A stretch of 41,220 nt of DNA, from assembly GCA_017607445.1 (NCBI GenBank), contig CM029948.1:1-41220 (forward strand). Direction: 5' to 3'. Origin of the DNA: Histoplasma ohiense. Lineage: Eukaryota > Ascomycota > Eurotiomycetes > Onygenales > Ajellomycetaceae. The notes beneath the pieces were generated by a model, which saw only the letters and a list, made by a program, of their open reading frames with translations, was not told where the DNA came from and made no database searches. Position numbers and translations under genes: made by a program. Shown one piece after another: positions 29,970 through 38,915 of the stretch (position 1 is the stretch's first letter; each line of letters starts with the position of its first letter).

Positions 29970-30990
29970 ATGATAAAAGTTACAAAAATGAAAATGATAA
30001 GAATAAGTTATAATAATATTTTTAATTTAACAACTGCCACTAAATATCGTGATTATATCTTTATATTTAATTTTACTCAAATTCGTACTTTTCATAGACA
30101 TTCCCTAAAGAAAAGAAAAAAATAGAACAGAAGTGATAGATTTATCACTTTTAGATTATAAAAGACCCATATTAAATGTAAATGAATTATACTTAACTAG
30201 TATTAAACGTATTTTATTTAATAATTATGATAGTGTAATGAATCAAAGTTTAGAAAATTTTTATCCTCTTATACTTAGAAAATTTTACTCTGAAAATAAT
30301 GCTAGATTAGAAGAAGTAAATTACGAAACTAATATTCTTAAGGAGATTCTTAAAGTACAATCTAATACCTATGAGGATTATAGTTATGAAATAGATGGTC
30401 AGTGCCTTACATTATTTTTACGAGAACATGAATTCTTGACTTTAAAAAAAGATTTAATTTTAAATAATCGATTAGAAACTGGTTTATATACTATTAAGTT
30501 TGATAAATTAAAACTATACTTGGAGCAACAAGATTATAAGATCCAAGATCTCATATATCTCAGTGAAAGAATTAATTATGGAGTAGCAAATACTGAAACA
30601 GATACAGATTTAGATTCTAATAATTATTCAGATAATTCTAATAATAATCTTGGTACAAATATCGTGGAAGGGAACTCAAATATAGGATAATCCTCAGGAT
30701 AAGTAGCTGAAACCTTAAGGTCTGTAAGTATTCCTCTATGATCTTGAAGAGGATCAGATGGAACCTCAAGGTCTGTAAATATTACTATAGGATCACCTAG
30801 AGGATCAGCTGAAACCTCAAGACCTATGAATGTTGTTCCCCCCCCTAAATATACCAATGGGAATATTAATAACAATTTAGAATTTATTACGGATATAGAT
30901 AACATTATAGAACCTATTAATGAAACTATGTTACATCCGAATATGGATAATGTAATGGATTTAATATTATATTTTTATATTTCTATATAG
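29970..30990 (+). pseudogene. broken paralogue of orf299 with atp9-type leader
   Basis: The first frame starts ATG 29970 and runs 51 codons to TAG 30123-30125, through a basic stretch (TQIRTFHRHSLKKRKK). The main frame, shifted by one, is open from 30109 to TAA 30688-30690 (about 185 codons from GTG 30133) and holds the orf299-like core (NNYDSVMNQSLENF, SYEIDGQCLTLFLRE, YLEQQDYKI). The switch falls in an A run near 30116-30122, consistent with a one-base insertion or a sequencing error. After TAA 30688 and a second TAA 30700-30702 the same frame stays open 95 codons to TAG 30988-30990, over a tandem repeat. Three breaks suggest a decaying gene; a shorter functional orf185 cannot be excluded. 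It lies between tRNA-Ser and tRNA-Trp. Confidence 0.7.
30696..30838 (+). repeat. tandem repeat, about 2.7 units of 51-54 bp
   Basis: Units start at 30696 (54 nt), 30750 (51 nt) and 30801 (partial). The shared pattern is AGGATCAG-TG-AACCTCAAGG followed by TCTGTAA-TATT. Lengths are multiples of three, so the repeat keeps the frame of the broken gene (GS-GTSRSVNIT type units). Followed by a run of nine C (30840-30848 area), rare in this genome. Confidence 0.85.
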
Positions 30991-31030
30991 ATATCTATAT
31001 ATTTTTTTTATTGCTAAATATTAAATTATA

Positions 31031-31102
31031 AAGAGTATAATTTAATTGGTAAAATTTGAAGCTTCAAACTTCATATCCTCAGTTCAAATCTGAGTGCTCT
31101 TG
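31031..31102 (+). tRNA. trnW: tRNA-Trp (TCA)
   Basis: Acceptor AAGAGTA/TGCTCTT, anticodon stem TGAAG/CTTCA with loop CTTCAAA. The TCA anticodon reads both UGA and UGG, in line with TGA as Trp in the genes here. Confidence 0.95.
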
Positions 31103-31124
31103 ATAATAATTAATTTATAATAAA

Positions 31125-31210
31125 AGAGAATTGACTGAGCGGTTTAAAGTGGTAAGCTTGAAACTTATTTGATCTATTTGATCACATCCGTTCGAATCGG
31201 ATATTCTCTG
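31125..31210 (+). tRNA. trnS2: tRNA-Ser (TGA)
   Basis: Acceptor AGAGAAT/ATTCTCT, anticodon loop CTTGAAA (TGA), long variable arm GATC-TATTT-GATC. Confidence 0.93.
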
Positions 31211-31220
31211 AATAAATACA

Positions 31221-31292
31221 CAGGTTAGAGCCAGGTGGTTAGGCGTCTCAATTGGGATGAGGAATTGTTATGTTCGAATCATAATAACCTGA
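31221..31292 (+). tRNA. trnP: tRNA-Pro (TGG)
   Basis: Acceptor CAGGTTA/TAACCTG, anticodon stem TCTCA/TGAGG with loop ATTGGGA (TGG). Last tRNA before rnl. Confidence 0.93.
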
Positions 31293-33935
31293 TAAAAAAA
31301 AAATAAATAATTACATATGTATGATATTATTTTTTTTGATATAATAAATATCAAAATAAGTATATAAAGAGATTATTACGGATATCTGGCTATATATTAA
31401 AGATAGATATGAAAAATTAATATCTAATATAAATATAATAATAAACAAAGTGAATTGAAATATCTTAATAACTTTAGGAAAAGAAATCAAACGAGATTTT
31501 ATTATTAGTGTATACTAATATAAAAAAGCTTATAAGTAAAATGGAAAATATCTGTTTGAATAAAGGGGAACCTTCCTCTAAAGCTAAATATAATATATAA
31601 GCGATAGCGAATAGTACCGTGAGGTATAGATAGAAATAGTAATTTTATAAGCAGCTCAAAAAAAATTTTAAATAAATAATACGAGCGGACCTTTTGCATA
31701 ATGGGTCAGCAAGTTAAACTTAGATGCAAGCAAATAAAAATTATTTGCCTAGATAAACCAATTATGAGAAAATGATAAGTATCTAAATTTAGACCCGAAG
31801 GCTAGTGATCTTACCATGATCAGGCTTAAGGCCGAACGGGTTATCGTTGTAGAGATATCCGATGAATTGTGGTAAGTTGGTGAAAGACAAAACTGACTAG
31901 TATAGCTGGTTTTCCGCGAAACCTATGTGAGTAGGTAATTTAATTAACATCTTAGCAGGTACAGAACTAGGATCTCGGACAATATGTAAATTTTGTACAC
32001 ATCGGGGGATCGTGAAGATTTTATCGGAGAGTATTTGCACTCGAAAGGGCAAAGATGAGTATTGAATAATCGGACATAGTACGATAAGGTTGTATGTCTA
32101 AAGGGAAACAGCCCTGAACAAGAGTTATAAGGTTCCAAAATTATTATTGAGTGAAATTAAGGATGTACTTATCAAATACAACCAGGAAATAGGCTTAGAA
32201 GCGGCCATTTTTTGAAGACCTCGTAACAGAGCACTGGTTAATAAAATTTTATTTAGATAGATATGTATACCGAAAATTTAACGGATCTAAATAATATACC
32301 GAAACCTTGTTCGTATATATTAATATATAATATTATTTGTTTAAATATATATATATATATATGAGGTAGCGGAACACTGGATAAATATTAGATTTTGTCT
32401 TTTTTAAGACAAAAAATTATATAAGAATCCAAGAGAGAATGCTGGCATGAGTAACGAAAAAGGATTTAACATCCTCGCCTTAAGCTTATGGTATTTTATT
32501 TAAATTTCGGTATCTAAGTAGGAAGTAAAATAAGTAAAATGGTAAATTGTTTGAAAAAAAACTTCTCCAAATGGATTCAAATACGATGATATAAATAGAT
32601 TAGAGAAAAAACTTTTATAAAGTGTTAAAGGTTCTGGAAATTAAATTTAATCAAATAAGCAATTTTAATTGCTCGGCGAAATCCGAAACTATCTAGACCG
32701 TACCTAAATACTAACACAAGTAAGCAAGTAGAGTATACAAAGGCGTTTGAGTGAATAATCATTAAGGAACTCGGCAAATTGACTCCGTAACTTCGGGATA
32801 AGGAGGGCCGTTATTACAGAAAAATATTTCTGTTAAATAAGAGGAAACATGAAATAATGTTGTACGACTGTTTAATTAAAACAAATCACTCTGCAAAGAT
32901 TAAAAATCAAAGTATTGAGTGTGATGTCTGCCCAATGTCGGTTGTATAACTGAGATACTTAATTTAAAAGGTTAGGTTTTGAAGGACACTCCGATCAATG
33001 GCGGCCTTATCTATAAGGGTCCTAAGGTAGCGGAATACCCTGGCCGTTAAATGCGGTCTTGCATGAATGACTTAACGATACAACAGCTGTCTCGATGATT
33101 AGCTCAGTGAAATTGGAATAGCGGTGCAGATACCGTTTAACTCTAGGTAGACGAGAGTGCGACTAGTTAAGTGCTTAATAACAATGTGGTGAAAACCCAC
33201 CAGATAACCCATTATCTGAGCTCAGACGGTATGCATTAGAAGTAATTCTTTTGTGTAAAGCCCGTTTAATTTGGTCAACAAACCTTCCATCCTTATATAA
33301 GGATGGTGAGCTATATTACTATGGATAAAATTTTTTTGAATTCACGTCCGAAGCGTATTAGAGTAGAATATCTTTAGTAAGAAAAAAGTAAAAAGAATTG
33401 TAATTAACTGTATAAACAATTTTTCGTTTGTTTATTAATGGGTCTTATGTTAATTTACGTATAGTGAAATCCTAAGGTAGTAAATAAGGTGTTATTAAGT
33501 AAACTAGGTAAGCCCAATAATATCTTCATATGAGAATATGAAGAAGTTCAAGTGTAAATTTGAATATATATTAGTGGGTAAAGGATATTTTAAAAAGCGA
33601 ATGTCTCATATTAATAGTGAGAATAGGTCTATGACTAATTCGAAAGAATGCTGACTTAAAATTGATATTAATATATGTTGTAGATTTAACTGAAGAATAT
33701 AAGCTTAAAACTAGATATCTAATTAAATTCTTTTTATTGGCTAATAATTTTTATTTCCTAGGAATTTAATTTCTATCCTTTTTCTTTGCAAATATATTAA
33801 GTTTTTGTTATGAACTTAATCTATTTATATCAACAAAATATAACAATTGAACTATAGAATAGTAAGTACCCGTAGGCAATCCCTCTGATCTTACAGATAG
33901 ATCCACTTCAGAAATTGAGAGAACTTAATCGTGAA

Positions 33936-34148
33936 ATGTATGATGGTCTTGAGTTAATGAAAGAACAACTTAACTCAATGTCTTCTAAAGCAATTTCTAA
34001 AAAAATAGCTAATGAAGAAGTTTCTAATGAAACAGGTAAAGAAGTAATTATAAATAAAAGAATAAAAAATAATAATATATTTGAAGAAGATGATTGAGGA
34101 TTAGATAAACTTTTTGATGAAGAGAGACACAATAATAAAGATAGTTAA
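33936..34148 (+). CDS. orf70, small charged ORF in the group II intron
   Basis: ATG 33936 to TAA 34146-34148, 70 codons with one TGA; the frame is open upstream to 33876. It lies just before domain V, where group II introns usually encode a reverse transcriptase/maturase, but no RT motif (YADD or similar) is present. The product is Lys/Glu/Asn-rich and helical in look (MYDGLELMKEQLNSMSSKA; FEEDDWGLDKLFDEE). It is either a remnant or an unrelated small inserted ORF. Confidence 0.4.
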
Positions 34149-34166
34149 ATGTATATATTAATATTT

Positions 34167-34200
34167 GAGCCGTATGCGATGAAAGTCGCACGTACGGTTC
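34167..34200 (+). ncRNA. group II intron domain V
   Basis: Thirty-four-nt hairpin, GAGCCGTATGCGAT ... GTACGGTTC, with the catalytic AGC triad near its start and a two-base bulge. The strongest single sign that this intron is group II. Confidence 0.92.
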
Positions 34201-34815
34201 TTAGAGGGGGAAAGCCCGAGAGGGCCTACCTATCTCAACAGACCCTATGCAGCTTTACTGTTACCTTTTATGAATATAGTAAGTCAATTGTGAGTGTATA
34301 AGGTAATTGTTAAATAAAATTGAAACACCTTTATTTAAACTATTATATTCTTTATGACTGGAAGACAGTTTATGCGGGGCACAGATCCCATAAAAAGTAC
34401 CTGGGTATATCCAAAGTTAATAATGTAAGTTTGTAAATTTTAATTTACAATAATAATATATTTATATTTATAAATTATTATTATTTAGTTTGTTATTAAT
34501 TATATTTTATATTTATTCAGTTATTATTGTATTAAATTCGAATTTTATAAAATTTAAGTAAGATTTTAACTATATGGTAAATAGATGTATATCAAATATT
34601 AATAAAAAAATTTTTTTTTATTACTATTTTATTTATATTAATATTGTATATATAAATCTTTATTAATATGATAATTATTTATACTTTAAAAGTTTAATGG
34701 CTAAATCTTGCTTTACTGTTTGACTTACAAGTCTATCAGTCGCGTAAGCGGGGCATATGATCACAAGATGCAAAAAGGAAAGGTCTTGGATTAAAGAAAA
34801 AGTTACGCTAGGGAT

Positions 34816-36524
34816 TTTTGTTAGTCCTCCTGTATTTTAAAATATTGGTAATAATTTGGGTAAATTTCAAAAATAACTTATATTTAAGTGTATTTGAAGC
34901 GAAACTTATTTTAGCATATTTATATTTTATATAAATTAAATAAGAACGTTCAACGACTAAAAGGTGAATAGTGCTATTGATAATCCTTTTATTTAATCCC
35001 AACATCTTTATTAGTTATATATATATTAATATTTTTGTATAAATATTAATTTAATATTTATTAAATATTTTATTAATGAAATTGGTTTAACTATGGTTAA
35101 ATTATATTATTATATAACATTAAAATTATATTAATAATTAAATATATATATTAAAATGCTCAATATAATAAAATTAAAAATTAAAAATACTTATAAAAAT
35201 TTTTCAGGTAATTCTAAATATTCAAATTATATATATAAAGAATCAGGGCCTATGATAAGGAATTGAAAAAATAGTATTTATGTATACAATAAAAAGAATA
35301 TAACCTTAATATCAGAAATTAATGAGATAAGTATTAATTTAATAAAAAATTATTTTAATGCTTATTATTCAAAAACAAAAAATTTTTTTAGAACTCGTTT
35401 AATTTATAAAAAATATTTAACTTCAAAACATAGAATTTTTTTTAGTGATGCTCAATTAAAACATACTAATGATTTAGTAAATATTACTATATATTTTTAT
35501 GACCCAAAAATACGTTTATATTTATCTGAATTAAGAAAAAAAAAATATTTTATAAAAAAAAAAAATAAATTAAATTTATTGAAAATGATAGGGAAATATT
35601 TTATTTTAAAACAAAGAAAAATAACAAAAAATATTTTATTAAATAATTTTGATAAATATAATTTTAAAAATCTAAAACTTTTTACAAATTTATATTATAA
35701 TTTATTTTTAAATAAAACTTTTAAGATAGCTAAATTATACCTTTATATTTTACAATTAATATATATTAATAAATCTAAATTTAGAAACAATTATCTACAA
35801 GGTTTAGTTAATATTATAAAAAAATTATATAAAAAAAATGTACAATTTAATTTTGTTAATATTAAATATTATTTTTTTAATAGTCAAATTATTACTCAAC
35901 GTTTTGTTTTGGATATACAAAAAAATAGAAAATATTTAAACAAAAGTTTAAAAAAAATAATAAAGAATATACCTTTAGAAAAAAAAAGTTTATTAATCTT
36001 ATACCCTAATAATAAATATATTTTTAATTGAAATTTTATTAAAGATAATTATAATAAATTAGACATTACTAATGATATATTATATGATATATTATTAAAA
36101 AATAAATCTAAATCTAATAATTTAAAAAAAACTATTTTTGATGATATTAAATATAAAAAAGTAGCAGGTATTAAATTACAAGCTAATGGTAGATTAACTA
36201 GACGTTTTACTGCTGCAAGATCTTTAACAAAAAATAAGATCAAAGGTAGTATAGCTAATATAAATTCATCCTTCTATGGAAATTCTTCAAATTTATTAAG
36301 AGGTAAATTTAGATCTAATATTGATTATACTAATCTTAATAATAATTCCGCTTTAGGATCATTTGGTATTAAAGGTTGATTAAGTGGTTATTAAATTATT
36401 CTAATAAATAATATTTATAATATTTTGCTTATAATATATAACTAATAAAGATGATGAAATAGTCTGAACCATTTTGAAAAAAATGGAAATAAAAGATAAA
36501 AAACTTTTATGATAACATAAATTG
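34816..36524 (+). mobile_element. rnl group I intron carrying rps3
   Basis: Inserted in GCTAGGGAT|AACAGGCT, the well-known fungal mL2449 site; the exon ends T34815 and the intron ends G36524. Group IA-type in other Pezizomycotina (known). The 5' part runs to the rps3 start; the 3' part 36395-36524 includes AAAGATGATGAAATAGTCTGAACC (near 36449-36472) as the P7 partner. Confidence 0.92.
35156..36394 (+). CDS. rps3: ribosomal protein S3
   Basis: ATG 35156 to TAA 36392-36394, 412 residues; small-subunit protein. It is highly basic and rich in Lys, Asn, Ile and Tyr. Recognised by the conserved C-terminus VAGIKLQANGRLTRRFTAAR, then IANINSSFYGNSS and SFGIKGWLSGY. The rest is diverged, as is normal for this protein. 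The location in the rnl mL2449 intron is typical for Pezizomycotina, where it replaces a homing endonuclease. Confidence 0.93.
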
Positions 36525-37026
36525 AACAGGCTAATTTGCGCAAGAGAGTACAAATTGAGTGCGCGGTTTGGCACCTCGATGTCGGCTTAGCTCATCCACA
36601 TGAATGTAGAAATCATGAAGGGTACGACTGTTCGTCGGTTAAAGAGCTACACGAGCTGGGTTTAATACGTCGTGAGACAGTATGGTTTCTATCTTCTAGA
36701 GGTAATTAGAGTCTAATATAGATAGCCCCTTCGTACGAAAGGAGTTGGGTATGCTGATCTATGGTTTACCTGTTGTTTAATATTGATATTATGTATCTTA
36801 TACTATTTTCACTTAAGTAGTATTGTTTATTAAGCATGGCAGGAAAGCTAAGTCAGTTAGAGATAAGTGCTGAATGCATTTAAGCGCGAAGCTTACTATA
36901 CTATACTCTTATAAACGTAGTAGAACACTACGAATAATTTTTTCATAGGCTTTAGTTGTAAGAATCTTAATTGTTTTAAGGCATAAAGTACTAATTTTAT
37001 AAAATACTAATTATAGCTCATATTAA

Positions 37027-37097
37027 GCCTGGTTAGCATAAAAGTAATGCAACCGTTTTGTAATCGGTTTAAGTAAGTGCGATACTTGCACTGGGCT
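37027..37097 (+). tRNA. trnT: tRNA-Thr (TGT)
   Basis: Acceptor GCCTGGT/ACTGGGC, anticodon loop TTTGTAA (TGT). The anticodon stem closes with a T-T mismatch. First tRNA after rnl. Confidence 0.9.
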
Positions 37098-37111
37098 AAA
37101 AATAGTTGGTA

Positions 37112-37185
37112 GACCCAATGGTCAAGTATGGTTAAGACATAACATTTTCACTGTTAGTGCGAGAGTTCAAATCTCTCTTGGGTTG
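37112..37185 (+). tRNA. trnE: tRNA-Glu (TTC)
   Basis: Acceptor GACCCAA/TTGGGTT, anticodon stem TAACA/TGTTA with loop TTTTCAC (TTC), T stem GAGAG/CTCTC. Confidence 0.93.
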
Positions 37186-37186
37186 A

Positions 37187-37259
37187 AAGAAATTAGCTCA
37201 GATGGTAGAGCTGTCGTTTTACACGCGAAAGGTCAGGTGTTCAAATCACCTATTTCTTA
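37187..37259 (+). tRNA. trnV: tRNA-Val (TAC)
   Basis: Acceptor AAGAAAT/ATTTCTT, anticodon loop TTTACAC (TAC), T stem AGGTG/CACCT. Confidence 0.92.
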
Positions 37260-37269
37260 TTTATAATTT

Positions 37270-37338
37270 GCAGGTTGATGTAATAGTAACATATTGGACT
37301 CATGATCCAATAATTTAGGTGCAACTCCTAAACTTGCT
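37270..37338 (+). tRNA. trnM1: tRNA-Met (CAT), first copy
   Basis: Acceptor GCAGGTT/AACTTGC, anticodon stem TTGGA/TCCAA with loop CTCATGA (CAT). One of three CAT tRNAs. Confidence 0.92.
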
Positions 37339-37342
37339 TTAT

Positions 37343-37414
37343 AAGGCTATAGCTTAATGGTAAAGCCAGCTGCTCATGATAGCTTTTATAAATGTTCGAC
37401 TCATTTTAGCCTTA
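37343..37414 (+). tRNA. trnM2: tRNA-Met (CAT), second copy
   Basis: Acceptor AAGGCTA/TAGCCTT, anticodon stem AGCTG/TAGCT with loop CTCATGA (CAT), T stem AAATG/CATTT. May be the elongator, the initiator or an Ile tRNA with modified C; not decided here. Confidence 0.9.
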
Positions 37415-37438
37415 CATTATTATTTTAAAAGTTTTATA

Positions 37439-37520
37439 ATCCGAGTGCTGGAATTGGTAGACAGACCTAACTTAAAATTAGGTGATGGATTTCGTGTACG
37501 TTCAAATCGTGCCTTGGATA
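37439..37520 (+). tRNA. trnL1: tRNA-Leu (TAA)
   Basis: Acceptor ATCCGAG/CTTGGAT, anticodon stem CCTAA/TTAGG with loop CTTAAAA (TAA), long variable arm. Reads UUA, the dominant Leu codon here. Confidence 0.93.
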
Positions 37521-37617
37521 TTAAATAATAATTAATATTATTAATTTAGTATATATATATACACTAAAAAATTTTTTTTATATTTAAAATAATAAGTTAT
37601 ATAAATAATATAACTAA

Positions 37618-37689
37618 GGGGCTATAGTCTAATTGGTAAAACTGGGACCTTGCATGTCCTCAATTCAGGTTCAAATCCTGATAGCTCCA
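37618..37689 (+). tRNA. trnA: tRNA-Ala (TGC)
   Basis: Acceptor GGGGCTA/TAGCTCC, anticodon stem GGGAC/GTCCT with loop CTTGCAT (TGC). Confidence 0.92.
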
Positions 37690-37691
37690 TA

Positions 37692-37764
37692 GCTCGAAAA
37701 GCTCAATTGGTCGAGCGGAACACTGAAGATGTTTAGGTTATAAGTTCAAATCTTATTTCGAGCA
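37692..37764 (+). tRNA. trnF: tRNA-Phe (GAA)
   Basis: Acceptor GCTCGAA/TTCGAGC, anticodon stem GAACA/TGTTT with loop CTGAAGA (GAA). Two nt after tRNA-Ala. Confidence 0.93.
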
Positions 37765-37799
37765 GATTTACTTATTTCTTATATATTATATTTAAATTT

Positions 37800-37882
37800 A
37801 TGGGTATGCTGAAATTTGGTAACCAGGTTCCACTTAGGATGGAATAGTTTTAACTTTGCAAGTTCAAGTCTTGTTACCCATA
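37800..37882 (+). tRNA. trnL2: tRNA-Leu (TAG)
   Basis: Acceptor ATGGGTA/TACCCAT, anticodon stem TTCCA/TGGAA with loop CTTAGGA (TAG), variable arm, T stem GCAAG/CTTGT. Confidence 0.92.
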
Positions 37883-37888
37883 TTTTTT

Positions 37889-37961
37889 TATGTTGTTGAC
37901 TAATAGGTAAGTCATAAATTTTTGGTATTTATTAATGAGTGTTCGAATCGCTCCAACATAA
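37889..37961 (+). tRNA. trnQ: tRNA-Gln (TTG)
   Basis: Acceptor TATGTTG/CAACATA, D stem GACT/AGTC, anticodon stem TAAAT/ATTTA with loop TTTTGGT (TTG), T stem GAGTG/CGCTC. Confidence 0.92.
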
Positions 37962-37965
37962 TTTT

Positions 37966-38039
37966 AGCCAGGATAGTTTAATAGGTAGAACAATAATTTC
38001 ATGAATTAAGAATGAGAATTCGAATTTCTCTCCTGGCTT
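37966..38039 (+). tRNA. trnM3: tRNA-Met (CAT), third copy
   Basis: Acceptor AGCCAGG/CCTGGCT, anticodon loop TTCATGA (CAT), T stem GAGAA/TTCTC. The anticodon stem ends in an A-A mismatch. Confidence 0.9.
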
Positions 38040-38092
38040 ATGTAAAATAATTAAAATTTTTAATTTTTTATATAATTTTACATAAAAATTTA

Positions 38093-38165
38093 GGTCGGTA
38101 TAGTTTAATAGGTAGAACAGCTGTATGTGGCATAGTATATCCTTGTTCGATTCAAGGTACCAACC
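38093..38165 (+). tRNA. trnH: tRNA-His (GTG)
   Basis: Extra 5' G (38093) opposite C (38165), the tRNA-His hallmark. Acceptor GTCGGTA/TACCAAC with one C-A mismatch, D stem GTTT/GAAC, anticodon loop ATGTGGC (GTG), T stem CCTTG/CAAGG. Confidence 0.88.
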
Positions 38166-38374
38166 CTAATAATTAAAAATATAATAATAATTGTATATAT
38201 ATTTTTTTTTGTTAGTTTAATATAAAAATATTTTACCTTAGTTTATATTAATTTATTATTAATAATATAAAATTATTTTATTATTATATAATAGCCTTTT
38301 TTAGTTTGTTTTATTAGAAGTTTGTGAATTGTTTTTATTATTCTAATAATTTAAAATTTAAAATTTTATATATA

Positions 38375-38445
38375 AACATGTTAGTTTAACGGCAGAATAC
38401 TGTGCTACGGACACAATGATATAAGTTCAAATCTTGTACATGTTA
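38375..38445 (+). tRNA. trnR1: tRNA-Arg (ACG)
   Basis: Acceptor AACATGT/ACATGTT, anticodon loop CTACGGA (ACG), T stem ATAAG/CTTGT. For CGN codons, which are rare here. Separated from tRNA-His by 209 nt of AT spacer. Confidence 0.9.
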
Positions 38446-38601
38446 TTATACCTTTTTTTTTAAGAGTATTCTGTATTATAAATACTCTAGGTAAGTGTTT
38501 ATAAGGTCAAAAAGTAATAATTTTTTTTTGAGTCTATAATCAAAAAATGTTTTATATATAAAATATATATAAATAAATTATTTTAATAATAACTTATATA
38601 G

Positions 38602-38672
38602 TTCTTATTAGCTTAAGGGTAGAGCAGAATACTTCTAATATTTAGATCTTAGTTCGAGTCTAAGATAAGAAT
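38602..38672 (+). tRNA. trnR2: tRNA-Arg (TCT)
   Basis: Acceptor TTCTTAT/ATAAGAA, D stem GCTT/GAGC, anticodon loop CTTCTAA (TCT), T stem CTTAG/CTAAG. Reads AGA, the main Arg codon. Last tRNA before cox1. Confidence 0.92.
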
Positions 38673-38777
38673 CCTTATATAATTAACAGTATTCTATATA
38701 TTAATTTAATTATATAAGAATAAAGTAAAATATAATAATGTGTTTAAATAAAAAGAAAAGAGATACTTAGAATTTGT

Positions 38778-38915
38778 ATGAATCGGCCTACAATAAGTAG
38801 CTCTGAATATAGGAATATAAGAGAAATAAAAAATGCCTATACTGCAATTTTAAATGAAAAGGATAGTAACGAAAATCCTAAAAATACAATTCTAAATAAA
38901 ATTATGAATATAACA
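38778..38915 (+). other. in-frame N-terminal extension of cox1
   Basis: From ATG 38778 the frame runs without a stop for 46 codons into the conventional cox1 start (38916). It reads MNRPTISSSEYRNIREIKNA and continues hydrophilic and Asn/Lys/Glu-rich; further ATGs are at 38904 and 38916. Conventional fungal Cox1 begins close to RWLFSTNAKDIG, matching the sequence from 38916. Whether the extension is translated cannot be seen. Confidence 0.55.

Larger units (their letters stand above)
33157..34239 (+). mobile_element. rnl group II intron
   Basis: Begins GTGCG (33157), the group II 5' consensus, and ends in AC (34239) just after a domain VI-like helix. Domain V is complete at 34167-34200: 34 nt, GAGC at one end and GTTC at the other, with a GAAA tetraloop region. 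It splits rnl between AGACGAGA and AGACCC, in the ring corresponding to about E. coli 2059. A perfect 20-nt palindrome, CCATCCTTATATAAGGATGG (33287-33306), is probably a domain I stem. It carries only a small ORF, so mobility would need a protein from elsewhere. Confidence 0.88.
31360..37010 (+). rRNA. rnl: large subunit ribosomal RNA (three exons)
   Basis: Exons about 31360-33156, 34240-34815 and 36525-37010. Recognised parts are CCTAAGGTAGCGGAATACCCTGGCCG near 33018 (helix 71 area), the peptidyl-transferase ring piece AGACGAGA|AGACCCTATGCAGC split by the group II intron, TTACGCTAGGGAT|AACAGGCT split by the rps3 intron, TTTGGCACCTCGATGTCGGC near 36567, and the sarcin-ricin-type loop CGTACGAAAGGAG near 36734. 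Both ends are estimates from position between tRNA-Pro and tRNA-Thr, uncertain by some tens of bases. Confidence 0.9.

Noticed and set aside
30696..30838. CRISPR-like array
   Set aside because: The repeats are contiguous tandem units without spacers.
30624..30905. Reverse-strand frame across the tandem repeat
   Set aside because: Its repetitive look comes from the tandem repeat; the + strand frame of the orf299 paralogue explains the region better.
31505..32138. Reverse-strand frames in rnl (31505-31699, 31944-32138)
   Set aside because: Overlap rRNA and show no protein features; all real genes here are on the + strand.
36049..36243. Reverse-strand frame within rps3
   Set aside because: Shadow of the conserved rps3 C-terminal region.
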